From NCBI RefSeq assembly GCF_017355985.1, contig NZ_JAFIQU010000015.1, positions 62,001 through 126,000 on the forward strand: 64,000 bases of DNA, in the 5' to 3' direction. The notes under the pieces are model-generated. The model did not search any database, was not told where the DNA came from, and saw only the letters and a program-made list of their open reading frames with translations. Positions 35,652 to 44,510 of the stretch are shown here, piece by piece (position 1 is the first letter of the stretch; each line of letters opens with the position of its first letter). Source of the stretch: Arenibaculum pallidiluteum (GTDB taxonomy: Bacteria; Pseudomonadota; Alphaproteobacteria; Azospirillales; Azospirillaceae). Both the position numbers and the translations under genes were made by a program.

Positions 35652-36592
35652 CCGAACTTCCCCCCGAGCAGCCGGCGGGCGGGCCTGCGGGCGGCCACCC
35701 GGGCCGGCCCGAAGGCCGGCGCCCCGTCGTGCTGCTGACCGGTCTTTCGGGAGCGGGGCTCTCGACGGCGCTGAAGGCGCTGGAGGATGTCGGCTACGAG
35801 GCCGTGGACAACCTGCCGCTCTCGCTGCTGCCCGCCCTGGTGCCGCCGGGCGAGGCCGCGGGCCGGCCGCTGGCGCTGGTGGTCGACAGCCGAACCCGCG
35901 CCTTCACGGCCGCGGCGCTGACCGCCCGGCTGGACGAGCTCTCCGCGCGGACCGACCTCTGGGTCCGGCTGGTCTTCCTGGACTGCGCCGACGAGGTGCT
36001 GCAGCGCCGCTTCACCGAGACGCGGCGGCGCCATCCGCAGGCCAACGACCGCCCGGTGATGGACGGCATCCGGCGCGAGCGCGAGATCCTCTGGCCGCTG
36101 CGCCTGCGCGCGGACCTGACGCTCGACACCTCGCTGCTCTCGACCGCGGACCTGCGCCGCCTGGTGGCGGGCCACCTTCGGCTGAGCGCCGATTCGCCGA
36201 TCCACGTCTTCGTGACAAGCTTCTCCTTCCGCCTCGGCGTCCCGCGCGAGGCGGACCTTCTCTTCGACGTCCGGTTCCTGGACAATCCCCACTACGACCC
36301 CGAGCTGCGCCCCCTGTCCGGCCTGGACGAGCCGGTGGCGCGCAAGGTCGCCTCGGACCCGGATTATCCCGGCTTCTTCACCCATCTGAAGGATCTGCTG
36401 CAGCCGCTGCTGCCGCGCTACGCGCGCGAGGGAAAGAGCTACCTGACCATCGCGGTGGGCTGCACCGGAGGCCGGCACCGCTCGGTCTTCGTGGCGGCCC
36501 GGCTGGCGGAATGGCTGGGCGAGCAGGGATACCGCGTTGGTCTCTACCACCGCGACATGGAAAGGTGGCGGCCCGGCAGCGGAACCGCGTGA
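35648..36592 (+). CDS. rapZ: RapZ-family (YvcJ/YhbJ) nucleotide-binding protein, altered P-loop
   Basis: A 314-residue protein. ALKALEDVGYEAVDNLPLSL, the ENPxYD-type FLDNPHYDPELRPL and the C-terminal IAVGCTGGRHRSVFVA are diagnostic for RapZ. In enterics it delivers small RNAs to RNase E; in other bacteria it binds nucleotides or UDP-GlcNAc. The P-loop reads TGLSGAGLSTA: Leu38 replaces the Walker A Lys. An Ala/Gly/Pro-rich 24-residue extension precedes the P-loop. It overlaps hprK by four bases. Confidence 0.92.
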   Translation: MTELPPEQPAGGPAGGHPGRPEGRRPVVLLTGLSGAGLSTALKALEDVGYEAVDNLPLSLLPALVPPGEAAGRPLALVVDSRTRAFTAAALTARLDELSARTDLWVRLVFLDCADEVLQRRFTETRRRHPQANDRPVMDGIRREREILWPLRLRADLTLDTSLLSTADLRRLVAGHLRLSADSPIHVFVTSFSFRLGVPREADLLFDVRFLDNPHYDPELRPLSGLDEPVARKVASDPDYPGFFTHLKDLLQPLLPRYAREGKSYLTIAVGCTGGRHRSVFVAARLAEWLGEQGYRVGLYHRDMERWRPGSGTA

Positions 36593-36626
36593 GCGGCGCC
36601 GCGGACCGGCCCAGGAAGGAATACCG

Positions 36627-37028
36627 ATGATCGGAATGGTGTTGGTGACCCACGGCCATCTCGCCGACGAGTTCGTCGCGGCGCTCGAGCACGTGGTCGG
36701 CGAGCAGGAGCGCGTGCGCGCCGTGTGCATCGGCCCCGACGACGACATGGAGCAGCGCCGGCTCGACATCCTGCACAGCGTGGCCGAGGTGGACGACGGC
36801 TCCGGCGTCGTCGTGCTGACCGACATGTTCGGCGGCACGCCCTCGAATCTCGCCATCAGCATCATGGACAAGGCGAAGGTCGAGGTGATCGCGGGGGTCA
36901 ACCTCCCCATGCTGATCAAGCTCGCCTCGGTCCGTCGGTCCGAGACGCTGGCCCAGGCCGTCAAGGCGGCGCGCGATGCCGGCCAGAAATACATCAACGT
37001 CGCCTCCTCGCTGCTCTCCGACGGCTGA
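36627..37028 (+). CDS. manX: PTS mannose-type EIIA domain protein
   Basis: A 133-residue EIIA-Man protein, MIGMVLVTHGHLADEFVAAL, with phospho-acceptor His9 and the conserved LTDMFGGTPSNLAIS. It accepts phosphate from HPr. No EIIB/C/D permease genes are here, so it is probably a regulatory output of the PTS, as in other alphaproteobacteria. AGGAAGGA lies upstream of the ATG at 36627. Confidence 0.9.
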   Translation: MIGMVLVTHGHLADEFVAALEHVVGEQERVRAVCIGPDDDMEQRRLDILHSVAEVDDGSGVVVLTDMFGGTPSNLAISIMDKAKVEVIAGVNLPMLIKLASVRRSETLAQAVKAARDAGQKYINVASSLLSDG

Positions 37029-37032
37029 AACC

Positions 37033-37320
37033 ATGGAAGACCACGTGGCGCCGGGCACCGGACGCTCGGTCACTATCCGCAACCAGCGGGGGCTGCACGC
37101 CCGCGCCGCGGCGAAGTTCGTCAAGGTCGCGGCCCAGTTCGAGGCCGACGTGGAGGTGACGCGCAACGACACCACCGTGTCGGGCCGCTCCATCATGGGC
37201 CTGATGATGCTGGCCGCCGCTCCCGGGACCACCATATGCCTCGCGGCCCTGGGGCCGCAGGCGCAGGAGGCGCTCGACGCCCTGGTCGACCTGGTGGAGC
37301 GCAAGTTCGATGAGGACTGA
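37033..37320 (+). CDS. ptsH: PTS phosphocarrier protein HPr
   Basis: A 95-residue HPr. The active-site His22 is in RNQRGLHARAAAKFVKVA; the regulatory Ser53 is in VSGRSIMGLMML, the target of HprK. It starts four bases after manX and overlaps ptsI by eleven bases. Its role is to pass phosphate from EI to the EIIA protein and to act as a metabolic sensor. Confidence 0.93.
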   Translation: MEDHVAPGTGRSVTIRNQRGLHARAAAKFVKVAAQFEADVEVTRNDTTVSGRSIMGLMMLAAAPGTTICLAALGPQAQEALDALVDLVERKFDED

Positions 37321-39085
37321 CCGGAGCAAGCCGCCCGAAGGCGAAAGGGTCCTGCGCGGGCTCGGCGTTTCCGCCGGCGTCGCGATCGGCCCCGCCCACC
37401 TGGTCGAGAGCCGCGAGCTGCAGGTGCCCGAGCGCCAGCTCGCGGAATCCGAGGTCGCCGGCGAGGCGGCCCGCTTCGCCGAGGCCCTGGAAAAGGCCCG
37501 GCGCCAGATCAGCAAGCTGAAGACGAAGGCCTCCTCGCTGCCGGTCTCCGCGGCCGAGGAGATCGGCTTCCTGCTCGACGCCCATCTGTCCATGCTGACG
37601 GGCTCGCGCCTCGTGCGCGGGGTGGAGCGGCGGATCTCGTCCGGCCGCATGAATGCCGAGGCGGCCGTCCATCACGAGATCACGGCCCTGTCCCAGAGCT
37701 TCGAACGGCTGGGCGATGCCTATCTCGCGGCACGCGCCGCGGATGTGCGCGAGGTCGGCTCCCGGCTGATCCGGACGCTGATGCAGCAGCGCTACCAGCC
37801 CTTCTCGACGCTCCCCGAGGGCAGCATCGTCCTGGCCGAGGAGCTGACCCCGGCCGACACGGCGCTGATGGACCCGGCCCGGGTCGCCGGCTTCGCCTCG
37901 GTCCTCGGCGGGGCCGAGGGGCACACGGCGATCATGGCACGCTCGCTGGGGCTTCCGGCCGTGCTGGGCGTGGCGGGCCTGCTCCAGGGCGTGCGCAACG
38001 GCGACATGGTGATCGTCGACGGCATCGCCGGCCGGGTCTTCGTCAACCCGGGCGAGGCGACGCTGGCGGCCTACCGCAAGCGCCAGCAGGACCTGCGCAC
38101 CGAGCGCGAGCAGCTCAAGCGGCTGGCGAGCCTGCCCGCGGCCACGCGCGACGGCACGGAGGTCGCGCTGCTGGCGAACCTGGAGCTGCCGCGCGACGTG
38201 CCCGGCGCGCTGGAGGCCGGCGCCGCCGGCGTCGGGCTGCTGCGCACCGAGTTCCTCTACATGAACCGCGACGACCTGCCCGGCGAGGACGAGCAGTACG
38301 AGGCGCTGCGCAGCATCGTCGAGGGCATGGGCGGACGCCCCATCACCGCGCGCACGCTGGACGTCGGCGGCGAGAAGCTGGCATCGGCGCTGGGCGACCA
38401 TTTCCATCCCTCGGCGAACCCGGCCCTGGGGCTGCGCGCCGTGCGCCTCGGCCTGAAGGAGCCACGGCTGCTGGAGATCCAGCTTGCCGCCATGCTGCGG
38501 GCGAGCGCCCATGGCCCACTGCGGATCCTGCTGCCGATGATCTGCAGCCCGGTCGAGGTCCGGCGCGTGCGCGAGATGATGCACGGCGTGGCCGCGCGGC
38601 TCAGGGCCGCGGGGACCCCCATGGCCGACCCGCTGCCGCCGCTGGGCTGCATGATCGAGATCCCCGGGGCGGCGCTGGCCGCCGACGGGCTGGCGCTGTG
38701 CAGCGACTTCTTCGCGATCGGCACCAACGACCTGACGCAGTACACGCTGGCCATCGACCGCGGCGACGAGCAGGTGGCCTATCTCTACGACCCGCTGCAC
38801 CCGGCGGTGCTGCGCCTGATCCAGTTCGCGACCGGGGCGGCCAAGCGGGCGGGGATCCCCATCAGCCTGTGCGGCGAGATCGCGGGCGACCCGCGCTACA
38901 CGGCGCTGCTGGTGGGCCTCGGGATCCGCGAGCTCTCCATGTCGCCGGGCTCGCTGCTGGCGGTCAAGCGGCGCCTGCGCACGCTGGACATGGTCGAGGC
39001 GACGCGCCGCGCCGGCCAGATCATGGAGCAGACGGACCGGGGCCGCATCGCGACCCTGCTGGACGACCTGAATGGCATGGGCTGA
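37310..39085 (+). CDS. ptsI: PTS enzyme I (phosphoenolpyruvate-protein phosphotransferase)
   Basis: A 591-residue enzyme I. The phosphorylated His205 is in LGGAEGHTAIMARSLGLPA; the PEP-binding GLLRTEFLYMNRDDLP is near 305-320 and the C-terminal Cys region ISLCGEIAGDP near 520. It transfers phosphate from PEP to HPr. It lacks the GAF domain of nitrogen-PTS EI (PtsP). The start lies inside ptsH, so hprK-rapZ-manX-ptsH-ptsI is one operon. Confidence 0.95.
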   Translation: MRTDRSKPPEGERVLRGLGVSAGVAIGPAHLVESRELQVPERQLAESEVAGEAARFAEALEKARRQISKLKTKASSLPVSAAEEIGFLLDAHLSMLTGSRLVRGVERRISSGRMNAEAAVHHEITALSQSFERLGDAYLAARAADVREVGSRLIRTLMQQRYQPFSTLPEGSIVLAEELTPADTALMDPARVAGFASVLGGAEGHTAIMARSLGLPAVLGVAGLLQGVRNGDMVIVDGIAGRVFVNPGEATLAAYRKRQQDLRTEREQLKRLASLPAATRDGTEVALLANLELPRDVPGALEAGAAGVGLLRTEFLYMNRDDLPGEDEQYEALRSIVEGMGGRPITARTLDVGGEKLASALGDHFHPSANPALGLRAVRLGLKEPRLLEIQLAAMLRASAHGPLRILLPMICSPVEVRRVREMMHGVAARLRAAGTPMADPLPPLGCMIEIPGAALAADGLALCSDFFAIGTNDLTQYTLAIDRGDEQVAYLYDPLHPAVLRLIQFATGAAKRAGIPISLCGEIAGDPRYTALLVGLGIRELSMSPGSLLAVKRRLRTLDMVEATRRAGQIMEQTDRGRIATLLDDLNGMG

Positions 39086-39089
39086 TGCC

Positions 39090-39527
39090 ATGGACCAGCG
39101 GATCGAGGTCTCGGACGCCGTCGAACCGGAGGTTCGCGCGGCGATCCTCGAGGGCATCGTCGCGCACAATACCGCCGCCGTGGGCGAGATGCCCCGCGGC
39201 GAGCTGCAGCTCGCCGTACGGGACCCCTACACCGGCCGGATCGCGGGCGGGCTGACCGGCCGCTATTCCCTCCGCTGGCTGTTCGTGGAGCTGCTCTACC
39301 TGCCCGCGGACATGCGCGGCAGCGGACTGGGAATCGCGCTGATGCGCCGGGCCGAGGCCGAGGCGCTGGCGCGCGGCTGCGTCGGCGTGTGGCTCGACAC
39401 CTTCAGCTTCCAGGCCCGCGGCTTCTACGAGCGGCTCGGATATCGGGCCTTCGGCACCATCGAAGGCTACCCGCCCGGCAGCGCCCGCCACTTCATGGCC
39501 CGGCGCATCGACGGGCCCTCCGCCTGA
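39090..39527 (+). CDS. GNAT-family N-acetyltransferase
   Basis: About 145 residues with the acetyl-CoA-binding V/LPADMRGSGLGIALMRRAE motif (Q/RxxGxG/A as RGSGLG) and the C-terminal FYERLGYRAFGTIEGYP. Substrate unknown. It starts five bases after ptsI; an ATG at 39072 inside ptsI is an alternative start. Probably co-transcribed with the PTS operon. A four-copy repeat begins at its stop codon. Confidence 0.82.
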   Translation: MDQRIEVSDAVEPEVRAAILEGIVAHNTAAVGEMPRGELQLAVRDPYTGRIAGGLTGRYSLRWLFVELLYLPADMRGSGLGIALMRRAEAEALARGCVGVWLDTFSFQARGFYERLGYRAFGTIEGYPPGSARHFMARRIDGPSA

Positions 39528-39585
39528 CCGGCTTCCACCTGACCGGCCTTCCACCTGACTGGCCGTTCCCTGACGGGCCACCCGG
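39524..39585. repeat. 15-16 bp tandem repeat, 4 copies, at the GNAT stop codon
   Basis: CTGACCGGCTTCCAC, CTGACCGGCCTTCCAC, CTGACTGGCCGTTCC and CTGACGGGCCACCCGG. The first unit contains the TGA stop of the acetyltransferase gene. The array fills the gap to the convergent receiver gene, whose stop is at 39599. Confidence 0.8.
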
Positions 39586-39598
39586 CCGGCCGAGCCCC

Positions 39599-39976
39599 TC
39601 AGCCGCCCCCCAGAAGCGTCGCCATGACCCGCTCGAGGTCCCGGTTCCTGAAGGGCTTCGCGAGGATCGGGCGGTCCCGGTAGTCCTCGCGCAGGCCCTG
39701 CACGCCATAGCCCGTGACGAAGGCGAAGGGGACGCCGCGCCGCGCCAGGACCTCGGCCACGGGATAGCTGGTGTGCCCGTGGCCGAGATTGATGTCGAGG
39801 ACGGCGGCGTCGATCTCCCGCGCCTCGACGAGGGCGATCGCCTCCTCGGCGCGAGAGGCCATGCCGACGACCACGCAGCCGAGATCGGCGAGCACGTCCC
39901 CGATGAACATGGCGACCATCATCTCGTCCTCGACGACGAGGACGCGACGGCCCCGGACTGAGCCAGGCGCCAGCAT
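39599..39976 (-). CDS. Single-domain response regulator
   Basis: A 125-residue receiver, VLVVEDEMMVAMFIGDVLAD, phospho-acceptor in AAVLDINLG, Thr in FVTGYG and Lys in LAKPFRN. No output domain. Its ATG overlaps the stop of the HWE kinase gene by one base (TGATG), so it is the cognate receiver. Stand-alone receivers of this FixJ/CheY-like type are frequently paired with HWE kinases in alphaproteobacteria. Confidence 0.88.
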   Translation of the reverse strand: MLAPGSVRGRRVLVVEDEMMVAMFIGDVLADLGCVVVGMASRAEEAIALVEAREIDAAVLDINLGHGHTSYPVAEVLARRGVPFAFVTGYGVQGLREDYRDRPILAKPFRNRDLERVMATLLGGG

Positions 39977-42255
39977 CAGCCGTACCGTCCCGCCGTGTGC
40001 GCCTGGGCAGTCCCCAGGACAGTCCCGGCTGCGGCCCCACTGGCGGGGGCCGGGAACGGCATGTCGATGCGGCAGACCACGCCGCCGGGCTCGTAGCTCA
40101 GGACCGCCTCGCCGAGAAGCTCGTGGGCGAGCCCGCGCTCGATCAGGCGCGAGCCGAAGCCGCGATGGGCCGGCGGGACCACCTCCGGGCCGCCGCTCTC
40201 GCGCCACACCAAGCGCAGCCGACCCTCCGCCACCGACCAGGACAGGTCCACGTGCCCGTCCCGCGTCGACAGCGCCCCGTACTTGGCGGCGTTGGTCGCG
40301 AGCTCGTGGAAAGCCATGCCCAGGGCGAGCGCGGCCTTGGGGCTCAGGCGAAGGTTCGGGCCGCCGACCGAGACCCGGGCGCAATGCAGGCCCTCCATGT
40401 GCGGGCGGAGCGCGGTCAGCACCACGTCGTTGAGCGCCGCCCCCTTCCAGTTCTCGCGCGTCAGAAGGTCATGCGCCTTCGCGAAGGCGAGCAGCCGCTC
40501 GTCGAAGACCGACAGGAGCGATTCGCTGCAGCCGCCCTTCAGGGTCTGCGCGGCGATGGACTGGACGGTCGCCAGAGTGTTCTTGACCCGGTGGTTCAGC
40601 TCGTTGACGAGCAGCTCGCGCAGCTCCTCCGCCCGTTTGCGCTCGGTGATGTCGAGCACGGCGCACAGGATGCCGCCGGTCTCCGCCCCCTGCCCGCCGA
40701 CCAGCCGGCAGGACAGCAGCCAGGTGCGCTGATCGCCCGTCATGGGCGAGGCGCCGCGGATCTCAAGGTCCAGGACGTCCTCCCCGGCGATCACGCGGCG
40801 GTAGGCCGCCTCGATGCCCTCGCCGAGATCGGGCAGCACCTCGCGGACGGTCCGCCCAATATGGCCTTCGGCGGGAAGGCCGGCCGCCGCGGCGAGGTGG
40901 TCGTTGATCCGGACGAAGCGGAAGCCGCGGTCGACCAGGGCCAGGCCGACCGGCGCCGTCCCGAAGATCGCCTCGAGCTGGGCCAGGCTGTCCGAGAGAC
41001 GGGCCTCGGCCTCCCGCCGCTCGGTCACGTCCATGACCGAGCTGTAGAACAGCATCCTGCCGTCGAGCACCACCGGGACGGCCGAGATCAGGACGTCGCG
41101 GAGCCTGCCGTCGCGCGTGCGGTGCCGCGTCTCGTAGCGCAGCAGGCGCCCGGCGCTCATGCCGGCCCTGCGCTCCAGGATCTGGCTCTCGTCCTGCCCG
41201 GCATCGATGTCCGTCAGGCGCATGGCGCGCAACGCATCGCGCGTGTGGCCGAGCATCTCGGCCGCGGCTTCGTTGCAGTCGACGATGCTGAGGTCGCCGG
41301 GCGCGCTGACATAGGCCGCGAGCGGGGCGGCATCGAAGAGAACCCGGAAGCGGGCCTCGCTTGCAGCCAGCTCCGCCTCGGCCCGGCGGCGGTCCGTGAC
41401 GTCCATCTCGGCGACGACGCCCGCGATGATCCGGCCCGAGGCATCGCGGATGGGCGCGGCATTGTTCAGGTAGAAGCGCCGCCGGCCGGTATGGAACTGC
41501 TCGCACTCCACCAGCTCGCCCTTGACCACCTCGCCCTTGAGCAGGGCGCGGGACATGGCCCATTCCTCGGCCTTGATGCGTTCGCCGGTCTCGGGCCAGT
41601 AGCCGACCCAGTCCGCGTACTTCTCCCAGCTCGTGGTCTCCGGCGCGACGCCCCAGAGCTCGCGATGCGCCGCGTTGTCGCGAAGGATCGCCCCGCCGGC
41701 ATCCGCGATCAGCACGCCGGCCGGAAGCGCGTCCAGCACGGCCTGCAGCGTCGCCTCGCTCTCGGCCCGCGCCCGCTCCTTCTCGCGCAACGCGTCCTCG
41801 ACCTCCTTCCGGTCGGTGATGTCCATCACCACGCCCGAAAAGCGTATCGGGGAGCCGTTCCCGTCGTGCTGGCACAGACCTTGGGACAGCACCCAGCGCT
41901 GGGCCCGGCCCGGGCCGACGAGGCGGTATTCGCAGCCGTACTCGCCGCCCTCGCGCAAGGCGCGCGCGATCGCGGCCTCGACGCGCGGCCGGTCCTCGGG
42001 ATGGAGCGCCGCCAGATAGTTGGCCCTGGCCACGCTGCACGGGCTCGTTTCCGGATCGGCCCCGTAGTACTCGACAAGGCTGCCCCGGGCGACGATCCGG
42101 TCCCCGGGAATGTCCCAGTCCCAGGTGCCGACGAAGCCCGCAGCCCGGACAGCCCGCCAGAGCCGGGCGTTCTCCGCCTCCAGGGCGGCAATGCGCGTCC
42201 ACGGGTCGTCCGGCGCATGGGCCGGACGGGTCGCATGAGAAGTCGTAGGCGTCAT
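39976..42255 (-). CDS. Multi-PAS HWE/HisKA_2-type sensor kinase
   Basis: A 759-residue cytosolic kinase with four PAS domains (about 30-160, 175-310, 310-430, 435-555), each ending with the DITDRK or DVTERR linker, then a HisKA_2/HWE-type H-box ELLVNELNHRVKNTLATVQ near 550 and an HATPase with FHELATNAAKYGALS and RGFGSRLIERGL. No transmembrane segment. Signals may be redox, light or small ligands; no LOV GRNCRFLQ motif is seen. The start at 42255 has GGGAAGA nine bases upstream. Confidence 0.88.
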   Translation of the reverse strand: MTPTTSHATRPAHAPDDPWTRIAALEAENARLWRAVRAAGFVGTWDWDIPGDRIVARGSLVEYYGADPETSPCSVARANYLAALHPEDRPRVEAAIARALREGGEYGCEYRLVGPGRAQRWVLSQGLCQHDGNGSPIRFSGVVMDITDRKEVEDALREKERARAESEATLQAVLDALPAGVLIADAGGAILRDNAAHRELWGVAPETTSWEKYADWVGYWPETGERIKAEEWAMSRALLKGEVVKGELVECEQFHTGRRRFYLNNAAPIRDASGRIIAGVVAEMDVTDRRRAEAELAASEARFRVLFDAAPLAAYVSAPGDLSIVDCNEAAAEMLGHTRDALRAMRLTDIDAGQDESQILERRAGMSAGRLLRYETRHRTRDGRLRDVLISAVPVVLDGRMLFYSSVMDVTERREAEARLSDSLAQLEAIFGTAPVGLALVDRGFRFVRINDHLAAAAGLPAEGHIGRTVREVLPDLGEGIEAAYRRVIAGEDVLDLEIRGASPMTGDQRTWLLSCRLVGGQGAETGGILCAVLDITERKRAEELRELLVNELNHRVKNTLATVQSIAAQTLKGGCSESLLSVFDERLLAFAKAHDLLTRENWKGAALNDVVLTALRPHMEGLHCARVSVGGPNLRLSPKAALALGMAFHELATNAAKYGALSTRDGHVDLSWSVAEGRLRLVWRESGGPEVVPPAHRGFGSRLIERGLAHELLGEAVLSYEPGGVVCRIDMPFPAPASGAAAGTVLGTAQAHTAGRYG

Positions 42256-42613
42256 GTCAGGCCGTCTTCCCTGCATGCCGAGGCGCGGTGCGTTCCGGGG
42301 AACCGCGTCCTTGCGCGCCGCTTCGGGCGAGCGGATGCGATGGTGTCGGCGGGCATCGTCCCGGAATGCCTTCCCGCCGTTCAATCAGTCGTTGCACTAT
42401 CGCATCTCTATTACGACACACGGGACCAATTGTGACAGCCGTTCTTTTGGCCGAGTTGCGACAATTGGATCAGAGGATCGAAAATACCGGCAAGACCAAT
42501 CGCAAAGCACATGGGATATATCGAATTCAGAGATAAAGTAATTTTGATTTTCGTCGCCGACGCGCTTCGGGTCGGCAGGCTGAGGCCGGCACCGGCACTG
42601 CAATCCCGCGGAC
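42256..42613. other. Gene-poor AT-rich interval between HWE kinase and LysR genes
   Basis: About 360 bases without a supported gene. From 42390 to 42555 the base composition is markedly AT-richer than the rest of the window. It contains an inverted repeat (CCAATTGT at 42426-42433, ACAATTGG at 42461-42468). It probably holds the promoter of the HWE kinase operon; the LysR gene ends on this side. The AT-rich block may also mark acquired DNA. Confidence 0.45.
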
Positions 42614-43507
42614 TCAGGACAGGATCTCCCTGGCGGTGTCGATGAAGGCCCGCAGCGCCGGAGGCATCTGGCGGCGCTCGGGATAGTAGAGGCAGATGCC
42701 CGGGATGTACGGGCACCATTCGTCGAGCACCGTGACGAGGCGCCCCGCATCCAGCTCGGGCCCGGCCGTGCGCTCGAACACGTAGGCGATGCCCAGGCCG
42801 GCGGCAGCGGCCTCGATCATCAGTTCCATGTCGTCCAGGATCAGCGGGCCGGGCACGTCGACGGCCATTTCTTGCCCGTGCCGCTCGAACTCCCAGAGGT
42901 AGAGCCTGCCGCTGGGCAGCCGGATGCGCACGCAGGCGTGCAGGCGCAGGTCGTCAGGAGTGCGGGGCGTTCCCGCGCGGGCCAGGTAGGCCGGCGAGGC
43001 GACCGGCACGAAACGGCCCTCCCCGCCGAGCGGCACGCGGACCATGTCCTGGGGAAGCGCCTCGCCCAGGCGCACGCCCGCATCGAAGCCCTGGGCGACG
43101 ATATCGACGAGGCGCCCTTCCGCGACGATGTCCAGCGTCACGTCGGGAAAGCGCGCGAGAAATACCGGCGCGACGCGCCCGAGCAGCAGGCGGGCGCCGG
43201 TCCGCGGCGCGTTGATCCGCACCGTGCCGCTCGGCGTCCCGCGGAACGCATCGACGGCGCCGAGCGCCCGGTCGAGCTCCGTCAGCACCGGGCGAAGCTG
43301 CTCGACCAGGCGCTGGCCGGCCTCCGTGGGCGCGACGCTGCGCGTCGTGCGGTTCAGCAGGCGCACGCCGAGGTCCTGCTCCAGCGCGCGCAGCGTGTGG
43401 CTGAGGGACGAGGGCGAGAGGCCGAGCGCGTCGGCCGCGCGGCGGAAGCTCCGATGCTCCGCCACGGCGAGGAAGGCCGTCAGGTCGTTCAGCGTGGGCT
43501 GCGGCAT
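42614..43507 (-). CDS. LysR-family transcriptional regulator
   Basis: A 297-residue LysR protein, complete: N-terminal helix-turn-helix SFRRAADALGLSPSSLSHTL (residues about 20-39) and ALEQDLGVRLLNRTTRSVAPT, then the effector domain (GTVRINAPRTGARLLL). It belongs to the large DsdA/AaeR-like group in which a LysR gene faces an oxidoreductase. It is divergent from the SDR gene with about 98 bases between, so it most likely controls that gene. Confidence 0.92.
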   Translation of the reverse strand: MPQPTLNDLTAFLAVAEHRSFRRAADALGLSPSSLSHTLRALEQDLGVRLLNRTTRSVAPTEAGQRLVEQLRPVLTELDRALGAVDAFRGTPSGTVRINAPRTGARLLLGRVAPVFLARFPDVTLDIVAEGRLVDIVAQGFDAGVRLGEALPQDMVRVPLGGEGRFVPVASPAYLARAGTPRTPDDLRLHACVRIRLPSGRLYLWEFERHGQEMAVDVPGPLILDDMELMIEAAAAGLGIAYVFERTAGPELDAGRLVTVLDEWCPYIPGICLYYPERRQMPPALRAFIDTAREILS

Positions 43508-43605
43508 TGCTGGCGAATCCCCATCAGGTCATGCAGATTTCCGGATATACCGCCAGCAATCAACCGCGCCTAGCTTCCGGGGGCACCCTTTCAAGGAGCC
43601 TCACC

Positions 43606-44439
43606 ATGACAAAGACCTGGTTCATCACCGGCGCGTCCTCCGGCTTCGGCCGGATCCTGGCCGAGAAGGCCCTCGCCCGCGGCGACCGCGTCGCCGCGAC
43701 CCTGCGCAATCCCGACACGCTCGCCCCCCTGGCCGAACGCCATGGCGATGCCCTGCTGGTGCGGCGGCTGGACGTCAGCGACCCGCAGGCTGTACGGCGC
43801 GTGCTCGACGAATGCTTCGCCCGGCTCGGCCGCATCGACGTCGTCGTCAGCAATGCCGGCTACGGCCTGTTCGGCGCGGCCGAGGAGCTCGACGAGGCCG
43901 AGATCCGGCGCATCGTCGACACGAACCTGCTGGGCTCCATCGCGGTCATCCGGCACAGCCTGCCCCACCTGCGCGCCCAGGGCGGCGGCCGGATCCTGCA
44001 GGTCTCCTCAGAGGGCGGGCAGATGGCCTATCCCGGCTTCGGCCTCTATCACGCGACCAAGTGGGGCATCGAAGGCTTCGCCGAGGCGGTCGCGCAGGAG
44101 GTCGCGCCCTTCGGCATCCGCCTGACCCTGGTGGAGCCCGGCCCCACCCGCACCAATTTCGGGAGAGGCCTCGCCCATTCCAGGACGATGCCGGCCTATG
44201 ACGGCACGCCGGCGGACATCGTCCGCCGGGGCATGGCGGACGGCTCCTTCGCGGTCGTCGGCGATCCCGTCAAGATGGTGGACCGCATGATCGAGGCCGC
44301 GGATGCCGGCGACCCGCCGCGCCGCCTGACCCTGGGCGGCACCGCCTATGCCTCGGTCCGGGCCGCCCTGACGGAGCGCCTTGCAGCGCTGGAGGCGCAG
44401 AGGGAGGTCGCGCTCTCCACCGACGCGGACCCGGCCTGA
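43606..44439 (+). CDS. SDR-family NAD(P)-dependent oxidoreductase
   Basis: A 277-residue SDR: TGASSGFG at residues 8-15, SNAGYGLFG near 85, catalytic Ser in LQVSSEGG and YHATKWGIEGF. The GYGLFG and EEL segments resemble the subgroup related to 11-beta-hydroxysteroid or retinol-type dehydrogenases in bacteria. AAGGAG lies upstream of the ATG at 43606. Divergent from a LysR gene. Substrate unknown. Confidence 0.88.
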   Translation: MTKTWFITGASSGFGRILAEKALARGDRVAATLRNPDTLAPLAERHGDALLVRRLDVSDPQAVRRVLDECFARLGRIDVVVSNAGYGLFGAAEELDEAEIRRIVDTNLLGSIAVIRHSLPHLRAQGGGRILQVSSEGGQMAYPGFGLYHATKWGIEGFAEAVAQEVAPFGIRLTLVEPGPTRTNFGRGLAHSRTMPAYDGTPADIVRRGMADGSFAVVGDPVKMVDRMIEAADAGDPPRRLTLGGTAYASVRAALTERLAALEAQREVALSTDADPA

Positions 44440-44450
44440 AGGGTGCGGGG

Positions 44451-44470
44451 GCGGGCCCGGACGGGCCCGC
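44451..44470. terminator. GC hairpin downstream of the SDR gene
   Basis: Inverted repeat GCGGGCCCG / CGGGCCCGC with two bases between, twelve bases past the SDR stop. No T-run follows. It may stop or pause transcription before the ahcY promoter. Confidence 0.4.
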
Positions 44471-44492
44471 CGCCCGGAGCCTTGATCGGATA

Positions 44493-44510
44493 CATAAAGA
44501 TATCTTTATG
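44493..44510. promoter_or_regulatory. Perfect 18-bp palindrome upstream of ahcY
   Basis: CATAAAGATATCTTTATG is an exact palindrome in an otherwise GC-rich stretch, 66 bases before ahcY. ArsR-family regulators bind such short AT-rich palindromes, and the S-adenosylhomocysteine-responsive SahR of proteobacteria regulates ahcY; assigning this site to a SahR-like protein is inference. Confidence 0.6.

Noticed and set aside
35648-36592. Frameshift or pseudogene explanation for the odd RapZ P-loop
   Set aside because: The rest of the protein is full length and conserved, and the change is a single codon, so a substitution is more likely than decay.
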